DNA of 64,000 nt, taken from assembly GCA_947561715.1 (NCBI GenBank), contig OX387197.1, positions 14,071,001 to 14,135,000 on the forward strand, in the 5' to 3' direction. The position numbers and the translations under genes were made by a program. Numbering within the stretch: position 1 is the stretch's first letter; each line of letters opens with the position of its first letter. The DNA comes from Ascidia mentula. Its lineage: Eukaryota > Chordata > Ascidiacea > Phlebobranchia > Ascidiidae. The notes under the pieces are model-generated. The model saw only the letters and a program-made list of their open reading frames with translations, was not told the origin of the DNA and did no database searches. Of this stretch, positions 33,656 to 45,709 are shown in pieces.

Positions 33656-34603
33656 CCGCCGTGTTGGCAAAGAACAAAATATAACGTCACCGGCGACCTA
33701 CGGTAAGTTCGAAATTAGAGATAAGGAATAAAAGTGGAATGTACACTTGCTCAAAAATTTCGCTAACGGACGCATATCGCTATTTCTATGAAAATCAGTT
33801 TCGGTGGTGGGAAATGCCCAACCGTGTAGACCTCTGTCACAATGGAATGAGTACGTCACAGAGCAAACCAGCAATGCATGGGGGTCAATTTGACGGTTGA
33901 ATGAGCGCATATGCGTGTGCTGTGTCATAGCGAACTTTAGGGTGTTTGGGGTAGTTTCAGTGGGGTTTTGGGCTATTTCAATCAGGTAGTACTTGGTGGT
34001 GGGAAACAAGCGGAAGAGTCGTCAGGTGCATTAGGTCACAGGGCCTTGTAAACAGGATTTCTGCAATTTAATACACATGTAGGTCCTAAAGTTTTAACCA
34101 CTGTTTGATACTTTACAGGACAAGTTGTTTCGTCTCCAAATCGAAAACTCGGCCGCTCCCCGATTACAACCAGTTACACATATGGCGTGAAGACCATGGC
34201 GTCTAAACACCTCAGTCCACGCAGTTTGATTGAAATCATCGACAGAGTCGGAAACGAGTCACTCAATGAGGCGGACGAAGATTACGTACCAGGCCAAGGT
34301 CCAACCGAAGAGGATTGGTTGGAATATTACAAGGCAGAAAAAGGTCTGCACTCCTCAAACAACAGAATCGTGGAGTTGCCGGAAAATAAGTCGATGTTAG
34401 AAGGTAATGGAGATGCGCAGAGTCGCACTGAAAGAAGTGTCCGTTTCAAGCTGCCTTCAGGACAAATTGTAAGCCCTTGCAAGTCTAATTCCCTTCAAGG
34501 CTATCATGTCCAGTTTGGCATTAACACGATGGGGAATGTGGTTTGGTCAAAACGCAAGAAGAGTTTTCTTCCAAAACCTTCTGCAAGGAAAAGCTTCTAT
34601 TAG
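33656..34603 (+). CDS. Gene copy 7, module B exons 5-6
   Basis: Exons 33656-33702 and 34119-34603, 3 bp closer to exon 4 because of the TCC loss at 33570/33571, which lies inside the alternative intron. Splice sites intact, ATG present in exon 6, frame open. Confidence 0.55.
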
Positions 34604-37448
34604 GAATTCAAAACGGGAAAATAGAAACTGAACGTTTCCGCTTTACCTTTCTAATAGTGCCAAGGCAGTAGCAGCTATATGTCGATTCAATTGTTCAAAA
34701 AAAATTTCGCTCGATTTTGCAATGTGAATAAATTAGTGTGTATTTTGCAAAGTCGTTTGAATCGATGCACTATAACAGTCAATCTCCGCTGACCTATAAG
34801 GGCAATTGCGATATCCAAATTCAATCCTACCTCTCTCCGGCTGGGATACACTGTAGAAAGGAGTTGAATCAATTGGAGAGAGGTGTGTAATAGACATGTA
34901 TTGGACGACCCCGCAAAAAAAACAAGGTTTTAGGAGTCACGCGTGAAAGGTGGTTACTTTAATGTTGAAATAGGTGCACTTTTATTTTAGAGATTATTGT
35001 AAATGTCTAAAATCTGCACTCCTCCTGGTGATAATTGCAAAACCCGACTTCAACTGAAGAATATTAAAAGTTTCTCTTGCAGTTAAAGATATAAAGAATC
35101 CAGTATTTCGGACGAATTTTTTTGCATCAAATCCAAACAGTCAAACATTGCTAAACTCCGACTCCATTCACTCGTGGACTTCGGTTTCTGTACAACTCTG
35201 ACGCTAACGCGAGGCCATCCAAGAATATGTTTGAATTTTTCGACGTTGGGACCAGTTTGATTGTCCAAGTTTTGACACCAAAAAGCATAAAATTTGACTT
35301 TGCAGAAAAAGCAACCTTCGGGTCACAGACCGGCGCCATTTATTGCAACACCATTTCAATAATGCATGACAAAGCAAATAACACATGTGTATGAAAAAGT
35401 CATTCAAAATCGTAGATAACTAAGTAGCTTTCAGGGAACTTTTGTGATGGGTCTTCTATACTTTGACGTGAAAGGTCTAAAAACCTTCCAAAAAGGCCCA
35501 AAACAATCTTTACATGGTCATCCACTGTCATGAAAAAGGCCTGCCAGTTTGGGTTTCCTGAAAAACAACAACAAAGCATTGACATTAGTACAACTGGAAT
35601 AATCAATGCACACAGCAGTCGGATCATTCCATGTTGAATCACCAAAAAATGACCTTCTATACCCTTACACTTAAAAAGTACAGTGGCACAGTCACACATG
35701 CCAAATTTTGTTTTTAAAGGTGATATTGCAAGGAAATTAAATATACCCCCTCCAACTGTTTGATAAGTTTCAGTTATGAGATGGACCTAAAAATTGAACA
35801 TCTGATAACCCCCGCACCACGCCCGACAAGGTGTATTTCGGGGTCATAAAAAAGATCAATAGGTCATTGCAATAAGGAAACAAAAAGTTAAAAACTAATT
35901 ACAGATATAGGATCTGTGTTCAATTCCTTTTCAACCAACACCAATGTTATCAAAATTAACCCAGTAGTTTTCAAAATACAGGGGTTTAAAAATCCCAATT
36001 TCGACCAAAAAGGAAAGTTTGAGAGAAAGTTTGATAACTCCCAAACTACTTTTCACATTGGACTGAAATTTGGCATGTGTGGCTGTGTACTCACCCAAAA
36101 CAGATTACAATGTCTCATAATATGCGTTATGGCTTTGCTGCTTTAAAAAACACCTAAAACCGTGAAAATGAAAATGTTTTGCCATTTTTGTTAAACTTTG
36201 CATAGTTTCTCTACATATAGATGTTTATAAAAATTTCCTACAGGATGTTTTGTATCTAGTGTTCTCATTTATTCTGTATGTTTGCAGTCATCTTCCGCAT
36301 TTGCAAACATTTTAGTAGGGCTTTTTATTGATTGTATTGTTACGAGAGTGATAGTTAAACATTTACTTTTAATATAAATCTCATTGCCAGCAATTTTCGG
36401 ACAAACATACTATCGGCACTATGTTTATCGAAAACATACAGTTTCGAAGCATTCAATGCATGGAAGGTAATCATGCAGCAAATGTCCTTTCATAAGATGA
36501 GAAAGATCTTTCCTAGAAATTCACCAACAATGCAGCATGATTTTGAAAATTATATGACTTATGCTGATGATCAGTTTTTCTCCAGATTGAAATCTCAAAT
36601 CCGCAGTGTTAGAGCCAATCTGTTTTTATAATTGAGTGCACTTTTTTTAGTAGATCTTACACGTCGTATAGATAAATGCAATTACTGCCAAAAACATTCT
36701 GTTGTCAAAGATATTACCTTACCGTTGTCTCAGTATTTCATTGTCACTGCGGCACACCATAAAACCACTTGAACACAAAATATGGCTGCATTTCATCGAG
36801 TTAAAACATTTTCAATCTAATTTCCTTTCAAAAGTTTACCATTAAGGCACAGAGTATGACTTTACGAACTATTCAAATCACAGTTGTGGGACTGTACTTG
36901 CGTCCAGCAGTACAGCAGTAGGCTACTGCAGACTCCAGGCTCTTATTGGCATGTGCAATCAAGCGTAACTTTGTGCGTTTTTTTTAACACACGCTTTAAG
37001 AAACTATAACGGGTGCATCACATTCTGCGTCAATTTGCCTTCTTTTATCAGCAGTTGGGATTACTGACTGATTTCATTTTTGAATCAATTAAATCCCCTG
37101 GATATTTCTTTTCATTTAATTATACTCTGCCACAGTAAGAACTGTCGAGCTTTGCCATTTTTTTCCATGTTTCTCTTGCTTACGCGCCACATGTTGGGAT
37201 ACCAAACAGAAAGTGGTCAAACCAAGCAGCAAACTTGATTACGAGATATAAACAAACACTTTGCCTGTGTGCACGCACAAAAATCATAAATGCAAACTGA
37301 GGGAAAGAAGAAACAAAGACAAGTCTATGACGTCACATTGCTCTCATTAATCCCATGGCAGCTGGCAGTCTAGCAAGCAATTTTTGCTACTTTTTTGTTG
37401 TTGATCGCTAAAGAAGTTTGAATTTTACGGAGTATTTTATCACTGGAA
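34604..37448. other. Spacer between copies 7 and 8
   Basis: Close to the reference. It shares CCCCCTCC (near 35749) with units 6, 9 and 10; one private change is near 37207. No gene seen. Confidence 0.7.
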
Positions 37449-39091
37449 ATGGCTTTATTTTGCTTCGGTACAGGTTTCTGCCTGTCAGTAAAAAGGTGAG
37501 AGATTTGCATACCGATGTTTTAATTGCTGTGCTTGTAATATTATAGGGGACATTTATTTGTATGACATATTGAGTTGATACGCAAATTGTTGGCCCCTTT
37601 AATTTCAAGCAGTTACGTGCTCGAATAAGTATTGTCTTTTGCAGGGCTTGGAAAACCGTGTCGTCGCCTGTACTTGGAAAAGTAAGTCTCATATACTTAA
37701 TGACTGTGGATTTTAACCCCGCAAAGGCCTTCAAATTTCTGTGAATACATAATGTTGTGTTCGTTACAACTTCACAAAAAATCTCAATGTAGCAAGTCAT
37801 GCTCATTCTTGAGTCGTTCATATTTGAGGTTGCATGCCACCGACAACCCTGCTTATTGGTCATTGTGAAACATCAGTTTCTGTTTTATTTTTTTAATTCG
37901 AATGGTTTATCTTTAGAAAACCAGGTTTGGAGGTGCGACTATCGCGACTGGTAGTGGTCTTCCCAAATGTCGTGTTATCGGTAAGCGTCGGGTGCAACAT
38001 ATCGCATGAACATTGTAAAATCACTATGACGTCGTTGTATAGATTTTAAGTTGGAGAACACGAAAAGTTTTGGAAATCGGGAAGCCAGATGCAAGCGGAA
38101 GACTTCAAATGCACGTGGTAAGCTCGGAACGTAGCAAATATCGGTTAAATCAAATTGACTGAATTGAAGGCCGCATACCTGTGTTTCTATTAAAATACGT
38201 TTCGCCGGCGGGAAATGCCCACTTTGTAGTCCTCTGGCGGCACAATATAAAGAGGACGTCACAAAGGAAAGTTTTTCATAATTGTTTGTTGCTGTGTGCT
38301 CTGCAATGTACCAAATTAGAGGCCCATTAATGAGTCACCAGCCCTAGGAACTGTTTAAACAGAGGATTTTTGGATTTGATTGCCATGCAGGTGCTTATAC
38401 CGAGTTTTGTTTTACAGGCCAGGTTGTATCGCAACGATGCGAAAATACACTCCACATCCCGGCGGTTTGGAAGCAACCTTTACCATTGAAGATCTCGATG
38501 GTGGTTTTCTTGCAGACCGGACGTGTATCCCGAAACCCGGCCAAGTTTATTACACCAGAGGTTTTCGGCGAGACAATTTTTGGGATCTTGTCGTTGATCA
38601 TTAGGTCGCTGGGCCGATGTGGTGATGTTGAAAAAGCTGATTGTTGGGCACTAAAACCCGGTGACGGCCCACCAGTCGCTGTTTCTCTTCAAGACAACAA
38701 CATCATTGACTCGGGGCGACATACAAAATTATCACCAAGCAAACTCGGCCGCTCCCCTATTACAACAACCTGTTACCCATCTAGCGTAAAGGCTACCAAG
38801 TCTTCAGGGTACAAACAACTCAGTCCACGTGGTTTGATGGAAATCATCAATAGGGTTGGAAACGACTCGAATAATGGCGTGGACGAAGATTACGTGCCAT
38901 GTGGAGGTCCAACAGAAGCGGATTGGCTGGAGTATTACAAGGCAGAAAAAGCTGCGCAACGTTCTCACTCCATGCAAAATCTTCGTCGAAAAGTAAAGGA
39001 ATTTCCTGATCGGTTGATGCACAGTCACAAAACAGTCGTTCATTTTATCAGGTACCTCGATTGGGGAAACGTAAACAGCATGGCGACGTAA
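37449..39091 (+). CDS. Gene copy 8, module A protein, 273 aa
   Basis: Exons 37449-37495, 37645-37681, 37917-37980 and 38418-39091. Exon 2 carries the Leu to Ser change (TCG). Exon 4 matches the reference (CGA, GGG). Confidence 0.72.
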
Positions 39092-39207
39092 CCGGCAAAA
39101 CACTTGAGAATGGAAAGACTCCAAATATCTCCGTCACGTTCGGTAAGCCATAAGCATGGAGGATAATTGTTTGTGTTTTTGCGATGGTAATAAAATTGAC
39201 CCATTAG

Positions 39208-40155
39208 CCGCCGTGTTGGCAAAGAACAAAATATAACGTCACCGGCGACCTACGGTAAGTTCGAAATTAGAGATAAGGAATAAAAGTGGAATGTACACTT
39301 GCTCAAAAATTTCGCTAACGGACGCATATCGCTATTTCTATGAAAATCAGTTTCGGTGGTGGGAAATGCCCAACCGTGTAGACCTCTGTCACAATGGAAT
39401 GAGTACGTCACAGAGCAAACCAGCAATGCATGGGGGTCAATTTGACGGTTGAATGAGCGCATATGCGTGTGCTGTGTCATAGCGAACTTTAGGGTGTTTG
39501 GGGTAGTTTTAGTGGGGTTTTGGGCTATTTCAATCAGGTAGTACTTGGTGGTGGGAAACAAGCGGAAGAGTCGTCAGGTGCATTAGGTCACAGGGCCTTG
39601 TAAACAGGATTTCTGCAATTTAATACACATGTAGGTCCTAAAGTTTTAACCACTGTTTGATACTTTACAGGACAAGTTGTTTCGTCTCCAAATCGAAAAC
39701 TCGGCCGCTCCCCGATTACAACCAGTTACACATATGGCGTGAAGACCATGGCGTCTAAACACCTCAGTCCACGCAGTTTGATTGAAATCATCGACAGAGT
39801 CGGAAACGAGTCACTCAATGAGGCGGACGAAGATTACGTACCAGGCCAAGGTCCAACCGAAGAGGATTGGTTGGAATATTACAAGGCAGAAAAAGGTCTG
39901 CACTCCTCAAACAACAGAATCGTGGAGTTGCCGGAAAATAAGTCGATGTTAGAAGGTAATGGAGATGCGCAGAGTCGCACTGAAAGAAGTGTCCGTTTCA
40001 AGCTGCCTTCAGGACAAATTGTAAGCCCTTGCAAGTCTAATTCCCTTCAAGGCTATCATGTCCAGTTTGGCATTAACACGATGGGGAATGTGGTTTGGTC
40101 AAAACGCAAGAAGAGTTTTCTTCCAAAACCTTCTGCAAGGAAAAGCTTCTATTAG
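39208..40155 (+). CDS. Gene copy 8, module B exons 5-6
   Basis: Exons 39208-39254 and 39671-40155. Exon 5 begins CCGCC; splice sites intact; exon 6 has ATG and an open frame to TAG. Confidence 0.55.
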
Positions 40156-43002
40156 GAATTCAAAACGGGAAAATAGAAACTGAACGTTTCCGCTTTACCT
40201 TTCTAATAGTGCCAAGGCAGTAGCAGCTATATGTCGATTCAATTGTTCAAAAAAAATTTCGCTCGATTTTGCAATGTGAATAAATTAGTGTGTATTTTGC
40301 AAAGTCGTTTGAATCGATGCACTATAACAGTCAATCTCCGCTGACCTATAAGGGCAATTGCGATATCCAAATTCAATCCTACCTCTCTCCGGCTGGGATA
40401 CACTGTAGAAAGGAGTTGAATCAATTGGAGAGAGGTGTGTAATAGACATGTATTGGACGACCCCGCAAAAAAAACAAGGTTTTAGGAGTCACGCGTGAAA
40501 GGTGGTTACTTTAATGTTGAAATAGGTGCACTTTTATTTTAGAGATTATTGTAAATGTCTAAAATCTGCACTCCTCCTGGTGATAATTGCAAAACCCGAC
40601 TTCAACTGAAGAATATTAAAAGTTTCTCTTGCAGTTAAAGATATAAAGAATCCAGTATTTCGGACGAATTTTTTTGCATCAAATCCAAACAGTCAAACAT
40701 TGCTAAACTCCGACTCCATTCACTCGTGGACTTCGGTTTCTGTACAACTCTGACGCTAACGCGAGGCCATCCAAGAATATGTTTGAATTTTTCGACGTTG
40801 GGACCAGTTTGATTGTCCAAGTTTTGACACCAAAAAGCATAAAATTTGACTTTGCAGAAAAAGCAACCTTCGGGTCACAGACCGGCGCCATTTATTGCAA
40901 CACCATTTCAATAATGCATGACAAAGCAAATAACACATGTGTATGAAAAAGTCATTCAAAATCGTAGATAACTAAGTAGCTTTCAGGGAACTTTTGTGAT
41001 GGGTCTTCTATACTTTGACGTGAAAGGTCTAAAAACCTTCCAAAAAGGCCCAAAACAATCTTTACATGGTCATCCACTGTCATGAAAAAGGCCTGCCAGT
41101 TTGGGTTTCCTGAAAAACAACAACAAAGCATTGACATTAGTACAACTGGAATAATCAATGCACACAGCAGTCGGATCATTCCATGTTGAATCACCAAAAA
41201 ATGACCTTCTATACCCTTACACTTAAAAAGTACAGTGGCACAGTCACACATGCCAAATTTTGTTTTTAAAGGTGATATTGCAAGGAAATTAAATATACCC
41301 CTTCCAACTGTTTGATAAGTTTCAGTTATGAGATGGACCTAAAAATTGAACATCTGATAACCCCCGCACCACGCCCGACAAGGTGTATTTCGGGGGGTCA
41401 TAAAAAAGATCAATAGGTCATTGCAATAAGGAAACAAAAAGTTAAAAACTAATTACAGATATAGGATCTGTGTTCAATTCCTTTTCAACCAACACCAATG
41501 TTATCAAAATTAACCCAGTAGTTTTCAAAATACAGGGGTTTAAAAATCCCAATTTCGACCAAAAAGGAAAGTTTGAGAGAAAGTTTGATAACTCCCAAAC
41601 TACTTTTCACATTGGACTGAAATTTGGCATGTGTGGCTGTGTACTCACCCAAAACAGATTACAATGTCTCATAATATGCGTTATGGCTTTGCTGCTTTAA
41701 AAAACACCTAAAACCGTGAAAATGAAAATGTTTTGCCATTTTTGTTAAACTTTGCATAGTTTCTCTACATATAGATGTTTATAAAAATTTCCTACAGGAT
41801 GTTTTGTATCTAGTGTTCTCATTTATTCTGTATGTTTGCAGTCATCTTCCGCATTTGCAAACATTTTAGTAGGGCTTTTTATTGATTGTATTGTTACGAG
41901 AGTGATAGTTAAACATTTACTTTTAATATAAATCTCATTGCCAGCAATTTTCGGACAAACATACTATCGGCACTATGTTTATCGAAAACATACAGTTTCG
42001 AAGCATTCAATGCATGGAAGGTAATCATGCAGCAAATGTCCTTTCATAAGATGAGAAAGATCTTTCCTAGAAATTCACCAACAATGCAGCATGATTTTGA
42101 AAATTATATGACTTATGCTGATGATCAGTTTTTCTCCAGATTGAAATCTCAAATCCGCAGTGTTAGAGCCAATCTGTTTTTATAATTGAGTGCACTTTTT
42201 TTAGTAGATCTTACACGTCGTATAGATAAATGCAATTACTGCCAAAAACATTCTGTTGTCAAAGATATTACCTTACCGTTGTCTCAGTATTTCATTGTCA
42301 CTGCGGCACACCATAAAACCACTTGAACACAAAATATGGCTGCATTTCATCGAGTTAAAACATTTTCAATCTAATTTCCTTTCAAAAGTTTACCATTAAG
42401 GCACAGAGTATGACTTTACGAACTATTCAAATCACAGTTGTGGGACTGTACTTGCGTCCAGCAGTACAGCAGTAGGCTACTGCAGACTCCAGGCTCTTAT
42501 TGGCATGTGCAATCAAGCGTAACTTTGTGCGTTTTTTTTAACACACGCTTTAAGAAACTATAACGGGTGCATCACATTCTGCGTCAATTTGCCTTCTTTT
42601 ATCAGCAGTTGGGATTACTGACTGATTTCATTTTTGAATCAATTAAATCCCCTGGATATTTCTTTTCATTTAATTATACTCTGCCACAGTAAGAACTGTC
42701 GAGCTTTGCCATTTTTTTCCATGTTTCTCTTGCTTACGCGCCACATGTTGGGATACCAAATAGAAAGTGGTCAAACCAAGCAGCAAACTTGATTACGAGA
42801 TATAAACAAACACTTTGCCTGTGTGCACGCACAAAAATCATAAATGCAAACTGAGGGAAAGAAGAAACAAAGACAAGTCTATGACGTCACATTGCTCTCA
42901 TTAATCCCATGGCAGCTGGCAGTCTAGCAAGCAATTTTTGCTACTTTTTTGTTGTTGATCGCTAAAGAAGTTTGAATTTTACGGAGTATTTTATCACTGG
43001 AA
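40156..43002. other. Spacer between copies 8 and 9
   Basis: As the reference plus two G in the run at 41392-41397. It has CCCCTTCC like types I and II, not the CCCCCTCC of units 6, 7, 9 and 10. Confidence 0.7.
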
Positions 43003-44645
43003 ATGGCTTTATTTTGCTTCGGTACAGGTTTCTGCCTGTCAGTAAAAAGGTGAGAGATTTGCATACCGATGTTTTAATTGCTGTGCTTGTAATATTATAG
43101 GGGACATTTATTTGTATGACATATTGAGTTGATACGCAAATTGTTGGCCCCTTTAATTTCAAGCAGTTACGTGCTCGAATAAGTATTGTCTTTTGCAGGG
43201 CTTGGAAAACCGTGTCGTCGCCTGTACTTGGAAAAGTAAGTCTCATATACTTAATGACTGTGGATTTTAACCCCGCAAAGGCCTTCAAATTTCTGTGAAT
43301 ACATAATGTTGTGTTCGTTACAACTTCACAAAAAATCTCAATGTAGCAAGTCATGCTCATTCTTGAGTCGTTCATATTTGAGGTTGCATGCCACCGACAA
43401 CCCTGCTTATTGGTCATTGTGAAACATCAGTTTCTGTTTTATTTTTTTAATTCGAATGGTTTATCTTTAGAAAACCAGGTTTGGAGGTGCGACTATCGCG
43501 ACTGGTAGTGGTCTTCCCAAATGTCGTGTTATCGGTAAGCGTCGGGTGCAACATATCGCATGAACATTGTAAAATCACTATGACGTCGTTGTATAGATTT
43601 TAAGTTGGAGAACACGAAAAGTTTTGGAAATCGGGAAGCCAGATGCAAGCGGAAGACTTCAAATGCACGTGGTAAGCTCGGAACGTAGCAAATATCGGTT
43701 AAATCAAATTGACTGAATTGAAGGCCGCATACCTGTGTTTCTATTAAAATACGTTTCGCCGGCGGGAAATGCCCACTTTGTAGTCCTCTGGCGGCACAAT
43801 ATAAAGAGGACGTCACAAAGGAAAGTTTTTCATAATTGTTTGTTGCTGTGTGCTCTGCAATGTACCAAATTAGAGGCCCATTAATGAGTCACCAGCCCTA
43901 GGAACTGTTTAAACAGAGGATTTTTGGATTTGATTGCCATGCAGGTGCTTATACCGAGTTTTGTTTTACAGGCCAGGTTGTATCGCAACGATGCGAAAAT
44001 ACACTCCACATCCCGGCGGTTTGGAAGCAACCTTTACCATTGAAGATCTCGATGGTGGTTTTCTTGCAGACCGGACGTGTATCCCGAAACCCGGCCAAGT
44101 TTATTACACCAGAGGTTTTCGGCGAGACAATTTTTGGGATCTTGTCGTTGATCATTAGGTCGCTGGGCCGATGTGGTGATGTTGAAAAAGCTGATTGTTG
44201 GGCACTAAAACCCGGTGACGGCCCACCAGTCGCTGTTTCTCTTCAAGACAACAACATCATTGACTCGGGGCGACATACAAAATTATCACCAAGCAAACTC
44301 GGCCGCTCCCCTATTACAACAACCTGTTACCCATCTAGCGTAAAGGCTACCAAGTCTTCAGGGTACAAACAACTCAGTCCACGTGGTTTGATGGAAATCA
44401 TCAATAGGGTTGGAAACGACTCGAATAATGGCGTGGACGAAGATTACGTGCCATGTGGAGGTCCAACAGAAGCGGATTGGCTGGAGTATTACAAGGCAGA
44501 AAAAGCTGCGCAACGTTCTCACTCCATGCAAAATCTTCGTCAAAAAGTAAAGGAATTTCCTGATCGGTTGATGCACAGTCACAAAACAGTCGTTCATTTT
44601 ATCAGGTACCTCGATTGGGGAAACGTAAACAGCATGGCGACGTAA
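43003..44645 (+). CDS. Gene copy 9, module A protein, 273 aa (variant)
   Basis: Exons 43003-43049, 43199-43235, 43471-43534 and 43972-44645. Exon 2 has the Leu to Ser change and exon 4 has the Arg to Gln change, the same pair as copy 6, which fits duplication of that block. Confidence 0.72.
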
Positions 44646-44709
44646 CCGGCAAAACACTTGAGAATGGAAAGACTCCAAATATCTCCGTCACGTTCGGTAA
44701 GCCATAAGC

Positions 44710-44994
44710 ATGGAGGATAATTGTTTGTGTTTTTGCGATGGTAATAAAATTGACCCATTAGCCGCCGTGTTGGCAAAGAACAAAGTAAAACGTCACCGGC
44801 GACCTACGGTAAGTTCGAAATTAGAGATAAGGAATAAAAGTGGAATGTACACTTGCTCAAAAATTTCGCTAACGGACGCATATCGCTATTTCTATGAAAA
44901 TCAGTTTCGGTGGTGGGAAATGCCCAACCGTGTAGACCTCTGTCACAATGGAATGAGTACGTCACAGAGCAAACCAGCAATGCATGGGGGTTAA
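44710..44994 (+). CDS. Alternative 94-codon open frame over exon 5 and intron 5 (unit 9)
   Basis: Same frame as at 28389 in unit 6, open for the same reason (AAAGTAAAA) and ending at the same TAA. Here the exon-5 donor GTAAGT is intact, so the frame needs intron retention. The downstream part includes an FRWWEMPNRV stretch. The homologous place in intron 3 reads FRRREMP in the same frame but is broken by stops. Confidence 0.22.
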   Translation: MEDNCLCFCDGNKIDPLAAVLAKNKVKRHRRPTVSSKLEIRNKSGMYTCSKISLTDAYRYFYENQFRWWEMPNRVDLCHNGMSTSQSKPAMHGG

Positions 44995-45709
44995 TTTGAC
45001 GGTTGAATGAGCGCATATGCGTGTGCTGTGTCATAGCGAACTTTAGGGTGTTTGGGGTAGTTTCAGTGGGGTTTTGGGCTATTTCAATCAGGTAGTACTT
45101 GGTGGTGGGAAACAAGCGGAAGAGTCGTCAGGTGCATTAGGTCACAGGGCCTTGTAAACAGGATTTCTGCAATTTAATACACATGTAGGTCCTAAAGTTT
45201 TAACCACTGTTTGATACTTTACAGGACAAGTTGTTTCGTCTCCAAATCGAAAACTCGGCCGCTCCCCGATTACAACCAGTTACACATATGGCGTGAAGAC
45301 CACGGCGTCTAAACACCTCAGTCCACGCAGTTTGATTGAAATCATCGACAGAGTCGGAAACGAGTCACTCAATGAGGCGGACGAAGATTACGTACCAGGC
45401 CAAGGTCCAACCGAAGAGGATTAGTTGGAATATTACAAGGCAGAAAAAGGTCTGCACTCCTCAAACAACAGAATCGTGGAGTTGCCGGAAAATAAGTCGA
45501 TGTTAGAAGGTAATGGAGATGCGCAGAGTCGCACTGAAAGAAGTGTCCGTTTCAAGCTGCCTTCAGGACAAATTGTAAGCCCTTGCAAGTCTAATTCCCT
45601 TCTCGGCTATCATGTCCAGTTTGGCATTAACACGATGGGGAATGTGGTTGGGTCAAAACGCAAGAAGAGTTTTCTTCCAAAACCTTCTGCAAGGAAAAGC
45701 TTCTATTAG
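44762..45709 (+). pseudogene. Gene copy 9, module B, nonsense codon
   Basis: Exon 5 is 44762-44808 with an intact GTAAGT donor. Exon 6 is 45225-45709 but has TAG at 45422-45424 in place of the conserved Trp. This is the same lesion as copy 6, so it predates the block duplication. A spliced long product would end within the second core. Confidence 0.65.

Larger units (their letters stand above)
32979..38527 (+). repeat. Tandem unit 7 (type C, 5549 bp)
   Basis: The 3-bp deficit is loss of TCC at 33570/33571, just past the exon-4 stop; unit 10 has the same loss. Exon 4 has GAG for GGG and CAA for CGA compared with the reference. Module B is intact here. Confidence 0.97.
38528..44081 (+). repeat. 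Tandem unit 8 (5554 bp)
   Basis: Two extra G in a G run near 41392-41397 explain the length. It shares one type III marker with units 6-10 (GGTCACAGG in intron 5, about 39588) but lacks others (TTTCAGTGGGG, CCCCCTCC). It therefore looks mosaic between the diverged block and the flanking types. Confidence 0.97.
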